Below are positions 46,263 to 57,741 of a DNA stretch of 64,000 nucleotides, piece by piece. Source of the stretch: Aspidiotus rigidus (taxonomy: Eukaryota > Arthropoda > Insecta > Hemiptera > Diaspididae). The stretch is from contig JAVHKY010000052.1 in assembly GCA_035079385.1 (NCBI GenBank), forward strand, positions 3,720,001 to 3,784,000, read 5' to 3'. Each line of letters opens with the position of its first letter. The stretch's first letter is position 1. The position numbers were made by a program, and so were the translations under genes. The notes under the pieces were generated by a model, which searched no databases, was not told the DNA's origin, and saw only the letters and a list, made by a program, of their open reading frames with translations.

Positions 46263-46334
46263 GGTGCCAAGTCGCCGGAAATCTTACTGGCAGAGGGCAA
46301 CCCTCATGCCAGTAACCGTCGACGACTTGGCACC
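46263..46334. repeat. Second hairpin with two perfect arm segments
   Basis: GGTGCCAAGTCG (46263-46274) pairs with CGACTTGGCACC (46323-46334), and inside it TTACTGGCA (46284-46292) pairs with TGCCAGTAA (46307-46315). It sits 38 bp after the first hairpin. Confidence 0.85.
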
Positions 46335-47503
46335 CTTCGCCACAGTAGTCCGCATTTATGTTGGCTTCCACGCCGGATTTTGATGTAGTCGAAATTGTGA
46401 ATCTTGACCTGTCCATTTCTTCGGTTAATGAGTACTTTCTGGTTATTGTTTGTTAATTGCGCGTATGAATTTTGGTTCGCAATTAAAATTTTAGAGAAAA
46501 ACAGTCATCATTTGGATGTCGTTGATTTCCAAGGAAATGTAAATTAACTTTGTTGAACGTGACCTATTGCATGCAGTTTCACGTAGAAAAATGTGATTTT
46601 TATACCATAGACATTTTTCTTTATCGAAATGGAGACGCTATAGATAGTGTATTGATTTTATGTTAACGCTATTTAATTCATGTGTTCGTGAATGAGATTT
46701 TCAAAGTTATAGATTTACGTTAAATTCCCTGAAGTGAGGAAGAGGTTTTATGTTTTGATTTGCGTTTCACTATTTTTTAGGTCTAATGTAGGTATTAGTA
46801 TATTCTTGCATTCATTTAGAAACGACGAAATTCGAGATAAGTGTTTTACTCAACGAATAGAGATTTATGCATGAAGGTTTGCTGTGGTACTACATAATTT
46901 CGAATCCATAATATCGAAAGGTTTCTATTTTCTTTTTTAGAGTTTGTTGCAGGGCTTACGACAATTTTTTGGAACAACTACTGATGATGCTCGCGTTTGT
47001 TTTATTTGTTATAATACAGCGTTCGAAATGCATTTTTTCGTGGAATAGTTTCTGCTTTTGTTTTGGATGACGTTGTCGTTATACGAGAGGTCTTCATTGG
47101 TAAACGTCGCTGTTGTAATTTCTGCCTGAGAAGGTCTGCCGTTGTACTACACAATTAATTTCGCTTTTATAATATCGAAAGTTTTATATTTTCATTTGGT
47201 AGAGTCTGTTTCAGGGCTTATGACAATTTTCTGGAATAACTATTGCTGATGCTCGAGTTTCTTTTGTTTGGTAGAAAACAGCGTTCGGAATGAAGTTTCT
47301 GCGAATAATTTATGTTGCTTTATCCGCTTCTTCGAACATCGCTTATGCCCCTGTAGAATTTAGTGAACAGCGTGTAAAGATCGCTGTTGTCGTTTCTGCC
47401 TGATAGATTTGTCTTAAATACAAGAATTTTGAGTATAACGAAACTGAAAACAAGAACTTTTGAGATGGATGAGACACTTTGGATCGTTGTAAGCGACATA
47501 TTT

Positions 47504-47534
47504 ATTTGCGTACCCTATTACAGGGTAAGCAAAT
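47504..47534. repeat. 13-bp-armed hairpin, copy 2
   Basis: Same stem and loop as 46194-46224 with one mismatch (AGGGTAAGCAAAT). It is followed at about 47570 by GGTGCCAAGTCGCTGGAAAT, the left arm of the second hairpin, whose right arm is missing here. Confidence 0.8.
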
Positions 47535-48007
47535 ATCGGCATTATATCGCCTACTTCGATCGGAGGTTTTTTGGTGCCAAGTCGCTGGAAATCTTAAGCC
47601 CAGTATACAATGTCAAATAGTGTAGCTCAGACTAGTATGAAGCAAACCCAGTATAAAAAATGTCAAATAAATTTTTTCGAAATTAGGGTAGGGCTTGGAG
47701 CTCGTTCGCCCTTTCTTCGTTTAGTATAAGTTTATTAAAAAAAAACTGCCGAGAAGTCTGAATGATCTGTGTTGTCTAGTCTTACTTTTGATGTATAACT
47801 CACATGATCGACATACTTGTGTCGAAACATTAAAGTGTTTTCAACGCATAAATACAATTTATAATCATTTATAAATATATATGCGTATGTTATATAAGAT
47901 TGACGTATAGATATAACATCGGTACCTAAAAATGAAGCTTTAATTAATTAGTTAAATTATTTTCGACAGTTGTAAGGAGAGGTCGATGATGTGAAAAGTA
48001 GGATATA

Positions 48008-48036
48008 TATCTAATTATTAATTATATTAATTATTT

Positions 48037-48074
<38 letters not shown>

Positions 48075-48094
48075 TTATTTAATTATTTAATTTT
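48008..48094. repeat. ATTT/AATT array, block 3
   Basis: Tetranucleotide repeat abutting the minisatellite. The junction reads TTTTAACAGGGAAAG, i.e. it retains the AACAGGGA end motif of the modular repeat family. Confidence 0.85.
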
Positions 48095-48110
48095 AACAGG
48101 GAAAGAAAAA

Positions 48111-48833
48111 TTTCGACTCTCGAGCCATATATGATAGAAGGGGGACTTAGAAAAATTTCGACTCTCGAGCCATATGCGATAAAAGGGGGACTTAGACAAA
48201 TTTCGACTCTCGAGCCATATATGATAGGAGAGGGACTTGGAAAATTTTCGACTCTCGAGCCATATATGATAGGAGAGGGACTTAGAAGAATTTCGACTCT
48301 CGAGCCATATATGATAGGAGAGGGACTTAGAAGAATTTCGACTCTCCAGCCATATATGATAGAAGGGGGACTTAAAAAAATTTCGACTCTCGAGCCATAT
48401 ATGATAGGAGAGGGACTTAGAAAAATTTCGACTCTCGAGCCATATATGATAGAAGGGGGACTTAGAAAAATTTCGACTCTCGAGCCATATGCGATAAAAG
48501 GGGGACTTAGACAAATTTCGACTCTCGAGCTATGTATGATAGGAGGGGGACTTAGAAGCATTTCGACTCTCGAGCCGTTTATGATAGAAGGGGGACTTGG
48601 AAAAATTTCGACTCTCGAGCCATATATGATAGGAGAGGGACTCAGAAAAATTTCGAGACTCGAGCCGTTTATGATAGAAGGGGGACTTGGAAAAATTTTG
48701 ACTCTCGAGCCATATATGATAGGAGAGGGACTTAGACAAATTTCGACTCTCGAGCTATGTATGATAGGAGGGGGACTTAGAAGAATTTCGACTCTCGAGC
48801 CGTTTATGATAGAAGGGGGACTTGGAAAAATTT

Positions 48834-48906
<73 letters not shown>

Positions 48907-48967
48907 AGCCATATATGATAGGAGAGGGACTCAGAAGAATTTCGACTCTCGAGCCATATATGATAAG
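48111..48967. repeat. 45-bp minisatellite, block 1 (16 whole units + one expanded unit)
   Basis: The unit begins TTTCGACTCTCGAGCC, then (A/G)TATATGATAG, (G/A)AG(A/G)GGGACTTAG and AAAAA. Units start every 45 bp from 48111 to 48831 without indels, so 16 are complete; the next is split by (CT)n. Variant units (CATATGCGATAAAAG, TATGTATGATAGGAGG, CGTTTATGATAGAAGG) recur in fixed order. As 45 is divisible by three, long open frames run on both strands (284 codons plus, 277 minus). They encode only a 15-residue repeat and are not called as genes. The same unit occurs singly in the dispersed modular repeats. Confidence 0.95.
48837..48905. repeat. (CT)n microsatellite grown inside a 45-bp unit
   Basis: About 34 CT units stand exactly where a normal unit has CGACTCTCGAG, so the dinucleotide run expanded from the CTCTC seed. 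Confidence 0.95.
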
Positions 48968-49147
48968 GATTATTTAATTATTTAATTATTTATTTATTTA
49001 TTTATTTAATTATTTAATTATTTAATTATTTATTTATTTATTTATTTATTTAATTATTTAATTATTTATTTATTTAATTATTTATTTATTTAATTATTTA
49101 TTTATTTAATTATTTAATTATTTAATTAAATAATTATTTAATTATTC
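48968..49147. repeat. ATTT/AATT array, block 4
   Basis: About 180 bp of tetranucleotide repeats separating the two minisatellite blocks. Confidence 0.95.
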
Positions 49148-49455
49148 ATATATGATAGGAGAGGGACTTAGAAAACTTTCGACTCTTGAGCTATATATGA
49201 TAAGAGAGGGACTTGGAAAAATTTCGACTCTCGAGCCATATGCGATAAAAGGGGGACTTGGACAAATTTCGACTCTCGAGCTATGTATGATAGGAGGGGG
49301 ACTTAGAAGAATTTCGACTCTCGAGCCGTTTATGATAGAAGGGGGACTTGGAAAAATTTCGACTCTCGAGCCATATATGATAGGAGAGGGACTTAGAAAA
49401 ATTTCGACTCTCGAGCTATATATGATAGAAGGGGGACTTAGAAAAATTTCGACTA
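49148..49455. repeat. 45-bp minisatellite, block 2 (6 whole units)
   Basis: Units start every 45 bp from 49177 to 49402; the last breaks off at TTTCGACTATTTATTT. Units 2-5 here repeat the variant order seen at 48471-48650, a 180-bp higher-order pattern. Confidence 0.95.
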
Positions 49456-49800
49456 TTTATTTATTTAATTATTTAAATATTTAATTATTTATTTATTTAT
49501 TTATTTAATTATTTAATTATTTATTTATTTATTTAATTATATAATTATTTAATTATTTAATTATTTAATTATTTATTTATTTAATTATTTAATTATTTAT
49601 TTATTCAATTATTTATTTATTTAATTATTTATTTATTTAATTATTTATTTATTTAATTATGTAATTATTTAATTATTTAATTATTTATTTATTTATTTAT
49701 TTATTATTTAATTATTTATTTATTTATTTATTTATTTAATTATATAATTATTTAATTATTTAATTATTTAATTATTTATTTATTTATTATTGATTATTAT
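49453..49800. repeat. ATTT/AATT array, block 5
   Basis: The longest block, about 350 bp, with internal higher-order variation (AATTATATAATT, TTATTCAATT). Confidence 0.95.
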
Positions 49801-49899
49801 TATTACGCGGGGTGTACTCGCGAATTTCTGAATCACCTACTGGGTAGAGATTTCTCTTGACGGGGGGGGAGGGGGGGGGTGTACTCGCGAGTTTCAAAA

Positions 49900-51890
49900 T
49901 CGGGGTCTGGCGAGAGAAAAGACATGGAACATGTCAAAAAAAAATAGTGTATCTACAAACCAATTAATATTAAACCCCAGAGTTACTCCCTTTGTTTTAT
50001 GTGCCTTACCCAAATTTGTAAATATGTAACAGAAATAAAAGTAGAGTACTTTGTGTTCACATAAAAATTTTGAATACAGGTCCAGGGAAGTTATCTGGAG
50101 CATTTCTACTTTTATTATTTTTTTTTTTTTCAATATCCAGAGTAGAAATACATACATAATTTTACTGAGAAAAATTATTTTTATTTACATATTTTCCATA
50201 AGAATTTGCTTCATCAATAATTTATTGATAATTTCTTACTTCTTCTGTTTTATAATGAGTGATGATAAGACAATATGAAGAAAAGAATGATTTTGAAAAT
50301 TCAGATGACACAAATATCAAAAAATGTATAAGATTAAATGAAAAAATTAATATATATAAGTACTGTATATTCGAATTCCAAAAAAGAAGAAATGTCTCAA
50401 AATAAAATACGTGATAACGAGAGAGGCTTCTTGCTAGTTTATACTAAATGCGTTCACCCTAATAATAATTTTGTATTTTTTATTTAAACAATTAATTTCC
50501 TTGAATCATTTGAACATGATTGTGTTACTTGGTATTCTACTATTTATCGCAAATATATAATTATTATTATGAACTTACTTCTCACAATTGAATTGATTAC
50601 GATAAATACGAAAAAAAAAATCTTTTCATTTAAAATTTTGAATCAGTTTTTTATGAAATTTTTTGCTTTAAAACAATGAAAAAGATGACACCCTACACAA
50701 TCGTACAGATCAAGTTTTTTGAACTGAGCTCTATCCTCTTCTATGGAGTTCTAGCGCAGCCGAGATATTTATTTTCTTAGACATATGAGCTCATATTATA
50801 CTTTCTCATCAGTTTTATTCTTTATTAACCATAATGAATGATAGTAATTTTCAAACACTCGATAGTACGAGTAGCCAAAACTCTTTCTTTTCTTCTGCAC
50901 GCGCACTCTCTCTTTCATCATATTGTAAAATGCTGAGTGTATAGAAAACGATTGAATTGCTTCAGTGACAGAGTAAGCGTTTTTATTTTATTTCTTTTAC
51001 GACTACTAAAGATGAAGTTTTCCTAATTACCACGACTCGACTCCGCTTCAAAGACACCTGCAACTGAAGAGGCAAGCATTGTGAAACATACGGTCTAGAT
51101 TCTCTTTTTGGATTGACGTTCGGGAGTGGTATAGAAATAATCTTTTCTATTTCATATAGGTACTTATTCTTTTTATAGCTTCAAAATATTGCATTTGTGT
51201 CATTTTTTTATGGTGAGAACGTCTTTTAAAAGGCGCGATAAAATCTCGGTTTAATGTTGCACGATGGTTAAGTGAATTGGTTACATACGCTCATAATGTA
51301 TATGTGTACATAGCCTATAGATCTATAATTTCTGACATCAGTTTCTAATTTTTTAAAAATTAGCTGTACGTATTAACCACATGTGTATTTTGTCGACGCT
51401 TTGAAGTTATGAGTAACGAGATACCTACGCCAATATCGCGGAGTACGTAATTGCATTAACAGAATATTGTATGATAGACACAAATACTACATGAAAGATC
51501 ATAATTATAGAAGAAATTATTAACCCGAACTCCCTCTATGAGAGATGAAGTCAAGCAGACTAATAGAATCGAGTTTCATAATTCTATTCCTAGCTGACAT
51601 ACTCGTACTAACGTAAAACTTTTTCTGGATCAAAAAAACTTTGTGTTTAGTTTCTCTAATTGGTTATATGGATCAATATCAAATGTCTGATGCGTGGAAT
51701 TTCAAGAGAAGAGGTGGTCATCATTTCCATAAAAATGATTTCCTTGACACTGCACTGTCTAACATTTGTGCAAACTTCGATATAATCGTTGCATAAAATA
51801 ATACATGATATGACCCCCCATTAGGATAGCCTCTTCGAGTAACGAGACGTGCAATGTTTCATACACCAATTGACTTACCCCCTTCAATAA
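49900..51890. other. Gene-free AT-rich stretch
   Basis: No recognisable coding or repeat signal apart from poly-A/T runs. Confidence 0.4.
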
Positions 51891-51898
51891 ACCAGATA

Positions 51899-52180
51899 TG
51901 CAATGCTTCAAACACCATAAGTCACCCTTCTATTATATATTACGGCTCGGGAGTCAACATTTTCTAAATACCCCTCCTATCATATATAAATTGAGAGTAA
52001 ACATTTTCCCACGTAGCAACCCCCCCCCCCCCATCATATATAGCTCGAGAGTCGAAGTTCTACAATTTCCCCTCCTATCATATATAGCTTGAGAGTCAAA
52101 ATTTTTTCAAGTTTCTGGTTGAACGGCGCATGGGAAATTTTTCAAACCCCCCTCAAGAACAGGTCAACTGATGAAAATTT
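51899..52180 (-). repeat. Modular repeat, copy with four degenerate 45-bp units
   Basis: Units near 51930, 51975, 52035 and 52080 read CATATATAGCT(C/T)GAGAGTCGAA on the plus strand with C-rich joints (poly-C 52021-52033), followed by GAACGGCGCATGGG and CTCAAGAACAGGTCAAC, a worn terminal motif. Confidence 0.65.
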
Positions 52181-52229
52181 ACCGCAAGTGTTACATTATT
52201 GGAATTCATATTGAGTGAGTAAGGTGTAA

Positions 52230-52560
52230 GTAGAGCACTAATATTGAAAAGGTTTTTCAAGTGTACAATTCTACTTTATTAGTTGCTTTTACAAGAGTAC
52301 TTTCGGATTTGTTTCGCAACTGGAGAACAAGGCCTTAAATATGAGTTTTTATAGTATAACAATGTAATCTCACAGGCTGTAAGAATGCTATGTTGTGATT
52401 GGTTCACTCTTAGAAACTTATTCTATAATAATGTGATATTGTGTTCTTATTGGCTATAATATACTGCTTAGTGATTGGTTCACTCTATTGACCTAAATAC
52501 TGCGTTTCTATTGGCTACCTGGTTTCCTGCCATCTCATTGGTTGGTTCTGTTCTTCTCGT
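52230..52560 (-). promoter_or_regulatory. PLE C 3' terminal region with five CCAAT boxes
   Basis: ATTGG (CCAAT on the minus strand, the strand of PLE C) occurs at 52398, 52449, 52474, 52510 and 52537, five times in 144 bp, twice within the exact repeat GTGATTGGTTCACTCT (52395, 52471). Downstream, about 52290-52330 on the minus strand, is AAGGCC...GCGAAAC, resembling a decayed hammerhead/terminal-repeat segment. PLE terminal repeats can carry promoters, so this may be the old promoter. That is inference. Confidence 0.45.
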
Positions 52561-54304
52561 CGAATTAACGGGCTTAATAATGTTTCTCTATCAAACGTAA
52601 TTACATTGTTCAAGAGGCTGGCTTTCTTCCTCTTTGCTTTTGCGATCTCCATTTGTTCCCAGAGTTTTATTCTTTTTGTGCGATTCTCTACGTGTATCAT
52701 TTCAAATATTCCCTCCCCATTTTGGTGTTCTTTGTTACAGTGTTTACCAAACAGTAACTTGCCATCTTCTTTCTCCTTTGACTTTTCGTACTCCTTTTTC
52801 ATGATCTCAAACTTTCTCCTAGTCTCACCAATGTAGATAGCCTCGCACTGCTCAAAACTGAGCTTATACACTTCGCTCAAGGTTTCCTCGTACTCTTCTT
52901 CCGTCGTGTCATTGCTGATTCTGTTCAGCATAGGTTGGTTGTTATGGACACCCTCATTTACATCATGGCCATTGAACGCCTTTTTCACCTTGATTGTGTA
53001 CTCTCTTAAGTGTGGTATCGATCCGGAGTACTTTCTCACCGTGCTATCATGGGTTCTCTTCTTTGTTTCCATTTTCCCTAAGACTCATCCACCACATCTC
53101 TATGGTAGCCATTGGCTTCTGCGATCTGCTTTACTATCTCAATTTCTTTCATCTTCTCCTTGTTGTTCTTGAGGACAGAAATTGCTCAATGCCAGTAGTT
53201 CTGGATTGCTGCCAACTTGTGCCTGGGGTAGGAGTCATTTGGGATGGTGTCAGTATGCGTCGGCTTCCTGTAGATTTTGTATTCTATCCTGTTGTTCACA
53301 GTGTGAGTGTAATAGCCGATGGTCTCATTGCCTTTTTCCACTGTGAATTTGATGCTCACATTCATTGCATTCATTTCCAAAAGGAATAGGTCCACCTGTC
53401 TATCAGTGCCCGACCACTCAATTAGGATATCATTTACATATCTGTCCCAGTGTTTAATCGAGTTTCTGAACTCGCTGCCCTTCAATATCTTGTTTTTCAT
53501 ATCATTCATGAACATCAGTATTAGTGACAGCGGTGAGCCCATCTCGAGTCCCTTTTCCTGACCGTAGTACTTGTTATTGAAGCGGCAGTAGTTCTGACTC
53601 AAGATGTCTGCCACTATGTCGACGTACTTTGCCAGGGGTCTCATTGGACGGTTTTCTTTGTGGAGTTTTACAAGTCCCTTGAGTTTTGGTGCAACCGCGT
53701 TCATCTCAAGCGTCCTTCCATTGCCAGGTACATTGTTCCGTTTCAACTTTCTGTGTTGGGTCCTTTGTCAGCTCTCGGCATCCATTCTTTGCAACGTACA
53801 ACTCCACTTTGTAGGTGTAGCCCTCCTTCTCCATTACCACTACCGTGTTGCCTTCGTCCGACTTTGTCAAAAACAGGTTGTTCTGTCGGATCTTTTTTTG
53901 TAGATTTGTGACCTTCCTCTGCATTACTTGCACTCTGTCACTGGTTTGGCCCATTATTCTCCTTGATGTCCAACAGCACATTCCCAATTTTGGTTCGGGC
54001 TTCTGGTCTCATGTTGTGTTTCATGGTTTGGATTACTCGTTCGCAGCTACTGGCCATACTTTCAAGCTTACACTGGTTCAGTCTCTCTGGCTGCACTCGA
54101 TGCCTTTGTCCAGCAGTATTTCATCTTCTTCTGTGAAAGTGACGTTTTTAGGTTCTTGGTTCTGGGAGCAAAGTTGTGCTCAGCTCTGGCTGTCTCTTCC
54201 TTTCTTCCATCTTTCTTCCGGGTCACTTCGGCAAGCTTCTTCTTGATCGGTTTTGTTTGGGCTTCCATTCGTATTTCCACATAGTCCTCACCTGAGTAAA
54301 CCAT
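52515..54304 (-). pseudogene. Penelope-like element C: RT with internal deletion + GIY-YIG endonuclease
   Basis: Minus strand, N- to C-terminus: 54304-54068 (basic, FAPRTKNL); 53987-53706 (NLFLTKSDEGNTVVVMEKEGY, the PLE 'K(A/S)DKG' block); 53746-53186 (PKLKGLVKLHKENRPMRPL, KGLEMGSPLS as motif B, RYVNDILIEW as motif C, YKIYRKPTHTD); and 53072-52515 (EVYKLSFEQCEAIYIGET, LFGKHCNKEH, a GIY-YIG domain). RT motif A is missing: the frame jumps from SQNYCRF to NNKYYGQEKG, an internal deletion. The catalytic YVDD is YVND, and the first Gly of GVY is Glu. Several frameshifts separate the pieces. The family differs in sequence from PLEs A, B and D. It is inactive. Confidence 0.85.
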
Positions 54305-54309
54305 TCAGC

Positions 54310-57060
54310 CTGTTGATTTTCATGTAGAGTCGACGCTAATCAAACTTCTGCATCTCTTCCATCTCGAATCCAATGAATAATAATCCGATAAACGTAATGC
54401 TAAAGCTTTGTCTCCTTTCGACTATAAAAGCATAACTACTAGAGCTTTCTTTTTCGTCTTGCGAATTTTTCATGAACATCTTCACATCAGCCGATTTCGC
54501 GATCTGAAATTAGAATTTTTCCAGATTGGTCTCAGAATTTCCGAAGAAAAATCTTGGTTTTTCTTACCTTTGCGGGAATATTATCAAGGCCAACTGATTT
54601 TTTAATTTTTTCAATGCATTTAATAATGATGATCAAGTACGGTTTTGAAATAAAACTTCACATGCAATCATCGGAAAATCTAGGACAAGAACGTCACTCA
54701 ATTTATGGAATGAAAATTGTGCTGCAGAAATGTACAAACGGTTGAGTCCAAACAGGAAGAAATAATTTTTAATCAGTTGATTAATTCGAGATTCGGAAAT
54801 ACAATTTAGGTTTCTTTTGTACACCAAATTGAACACATCATGAAATTCCTTTAGAGTACAGACGTAAGTGTAGTCATTATTTTTTGGGGGAGAAGCTTTA
54901 TTTTACAAGAATACTTGTACTTCTTGATTACCATTTTCAGACCATATTTTGTGCGCCTAAAATTAACTCTTCGATATCAATAAGAAACGAGGATACTTTT
55001 TGATTTCTCGTGTCTCATGCGAGTCTTTTCTTTTTTTTTTTTTTACTTTCAGAACAAATATTGACGCGGACCTTCGTAAATACATGATGTACATGTCAAT
55101 TTCACGAGCTCCACTTGATAATCTTCTTTTGATTATTGTACGCACTATTCTTTGATGTTCTCAAAGAGGCTTTCTATGACTGATTGGATAAAATACGGAC
55201 GTAACTTACACCGAAATCGTCCGTTCGTGTACATACACAATATTATTTCGAAAACTTTGATGATGGGGACTTTACTACGGTTTCGTTCCGAAATTTGTGT
55301 ATTTCTTCTCTCCATTTCCTTCGTCTTATTTAGTTCGCTGTTGTCCTCCTTGATCTAATTTTTTCCGATTTGTTTTGTGTGGGTATCGTTGAACCTACAG
55401 TTGTTAAAGCTTAAACGTATGTCTCACCAAGCGTAGAGGGGTGCACTTTCTATGGCCAGATACAATCATTCTATTGTAGGGTAAACATCTACGTCAAAAT
55501 TCTGTTCATATTGCGACAGTCAGAGTATAGTATACGTCAATGTCATCGTTCTAGAGCTATATCACTATTCATTGTGAATTATTCCTTTCTCCACTCTTTT
55601 TCTGTCTTTTTGTCTGTCTTTCTCTCCCTCTTCCCTTTTTTTTTATTCAAGAATAATTACTTCCTAAAACTTATCTTTGGATTATTGGTTATTGTTCGAA
55701 CTTGATTTTTTTCATCTACATATTTCTGTGATTGTAAAGCTAACAGCATAGGAAAGGGTAAAAAAAAAAGAAAGGGTAAAAAAAAAAAACTGAAGTAAGA
55801 TGATGTTCTTCCTGTGACAAATGATATGTAAATGTGAGTTTTGTGTGAGAATGCTGTTTGTGAGAGCAGAAGATTATTCTAGATTTGAAAATCAGACGAA
55901 TGAGAAAAAATATCTCAAATAATCTGTCAAGAAGAAGGAAATATACTACCTAATGTTTTCAGTTTGTTTCAACAGAATAATTCTAGTTCAGACATTAAAA
56001 TCAAAGACTCGGTAGAGAAACAATACTTTTTGAAGGAAAATCATGACCTATACCTCATTTAGAGTCTAATTTATATGTTGTGCGAAGTATTTTCAAATCA
56101 ATCCAATAATAGGGAGTCTTGAATGGACGTGAGCGTAGAAAAGAACGAGGGAAATTTCAAGATAAGAAATTTGCAGTCGATCCTATACTTTATGAGCCCT
56201 AAACTATGAAATAAGTTTGAGGTTTTGACGCGTTCGTGGTTGCAATTGGTTGACTCAACATTTGTAGAAGGCATTAGAGGGTGAGATTACATGATTGTTT
56301 ATTACTCAGAATTGAAATTAAAAAACTTTTCGCTCAAGTTTACAGTTTGAAAAGACGTTTGTGTTGAAAGCATTATAGAGTACGATCTTTTTTATATGTA
56401 GGCTGATTTAGATTTTTTCAAGTTCTGATTTGGACAGAATAAGTCGAAACATTTCTACGGTTTTGCCATTTTGGCTCCAGTTGGGTCACATTTAATCGAA
56501 CACTGTTCCTGGCTATATAATACAACAAAATTAATTTTCTTAAAACAACTAAACGAGCACAATACCTCAAGTACGAGTATTTTCGAATAACACAATAACT
56601 GATTTCGATCAGTCAATTTTCAAACTAGATGAATTACTCAAGCGTTGGATTTAAAAAATGAGACTGACATCCGCGAAAGAAAATAAAATATAAATAAATA
56701 AATAAATAAATAAATAAAATAAAGTTTTCTACCAAACGGTACGTTTTGACGTCACAACGATTCATAATCTGTGTCACCTTAGATTTAATTTTTGCTCGGC
56801 ACTTTTAGAATTTCTGTGCAGTCTTGGTGAGTTTAATTTTTGCACAGTCTTCGAAAAAGTTTCTTCTTTTCGGTACCTCAGTAATGGTAACATATACCTA
56901 CCGTATGAATTCTACGACTGTAAATACTGTTATTATACTAAACTTATTTGATCAAAATGTATCTCAATTTCTTCAGTTTTATATCATTATTTTGGCTGGG
57001 GACACTTATACTATGATTATTTGCGGGGATATTTTTTGTATTTTGGAGCTTGACAAGTAT
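54310..57060. other. Gene-free stretch
   Basis: No domain-bearing frame. Contains (AAAT)n at 56692-56722 and several poly-A/T runs. Confidence 0.4.
56692..56722. repeat. (AAAT)n microsatellite
   Basis: About seven TAAA units. Confidence 0.9.
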
Positions 57061-57079
57061 AAAGGAATCAAACCTTTCA

Positions 57080-57165
57080 GGTTTCAGATCTAAATAGAAC
57101 AAAGATGTGGATCTCTTGGTTTCCAGACCTTGATATAATTATAGAAAAAATCTAGATTTCTTGAG
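57080..57165 (-). repeat. Dispersed repeat shared with 63.5 kb
   Basis: The reverse complement aligns with 63500-63590: TAGATTTTT(T)CTA, TCAAGRTCTGRAAACCAARAG, ATCYACAT, TTGTTC, GATTTGGTTT-like ends. Element type unknown. Confidence 0.5.
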
Positions 57166-57741
57166 CTCTACATCGCGGTAGGAAAAAAAACTCTAGATCT
57201 ATTGAAAAAAATGAAAAAAATTATTTTCCGTTATGTGACAGTCCAAGTGATCCGGATACTGAGGTACATGGCGACAGTAGTATAGACGTGTCTTGAACCC
57301 ACCCACCCCATTCACTCATTTTTCTTGAAAATGAATATCGATATTAGAGGAAATACACTTCAAAAAAATATAATTTTTCAGGCTGCATAATATGAGACAT
57401 TATCTTACTCGTATTTTAGACTTTTTTAGAGAAATCGCCTGTCTGTCATTTTCATCAAGGTAAGTGTACAGTAAAAACTACCAGATCAGTTTGTCAAGAA
57501 ATTGCTATAATTTTACAAAAATTATACTTCAAACTTCATCCGGGTCCTGTAAGTGATGACACTATTCGATGGTAAATTTTATGGAGAATCTTTTGTACTC
57601 GGGTATTTTTGCTCTAAATCTCATACTTTTGGAGAAAAATTGAAAAAACCAAAAAACGTGTCAAGTAAGCCCACCTTTCAAGTGGTTCCGCAAGTGGGGG
57701 GGGGGTGTGATGGTTTTTTACCACATAACAAGGACACCAAG

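Larger units (their letters stand above)
45131..47700 (+). repeat. Diverged duplicated modules, non-coding
   Basis: Pairs of related segments are visible: TTTTTTGGTCGACCACGGCT/TTTTGGTCGACCATGGGTGC (45516, 45754); GTCGTTGATTTCCAAGGAAA (46518; also 43849); TAATATCGAAAG...CAGGGCTTA(C/T)GACAATTTT(T/C)TGGAA (46910-46975 and 47168-47240); and the hairpin at 46194 repeated at 47504 with GGTGCCAAGTCGC downstream of both. The text is T-rich with no domain-bearing frame. It looks like a decayed tandem or nested repeat of unknown type. Confidence 0.55.

Noticed and set aside
48079..48985. Opposed 277- and 284-codon open frames
   Set aside because: They are consequences of a stop-free 45-bp tandem unit. 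There is no non-repeat coding sequence, and codon three-periodicity comes from the repeat length.
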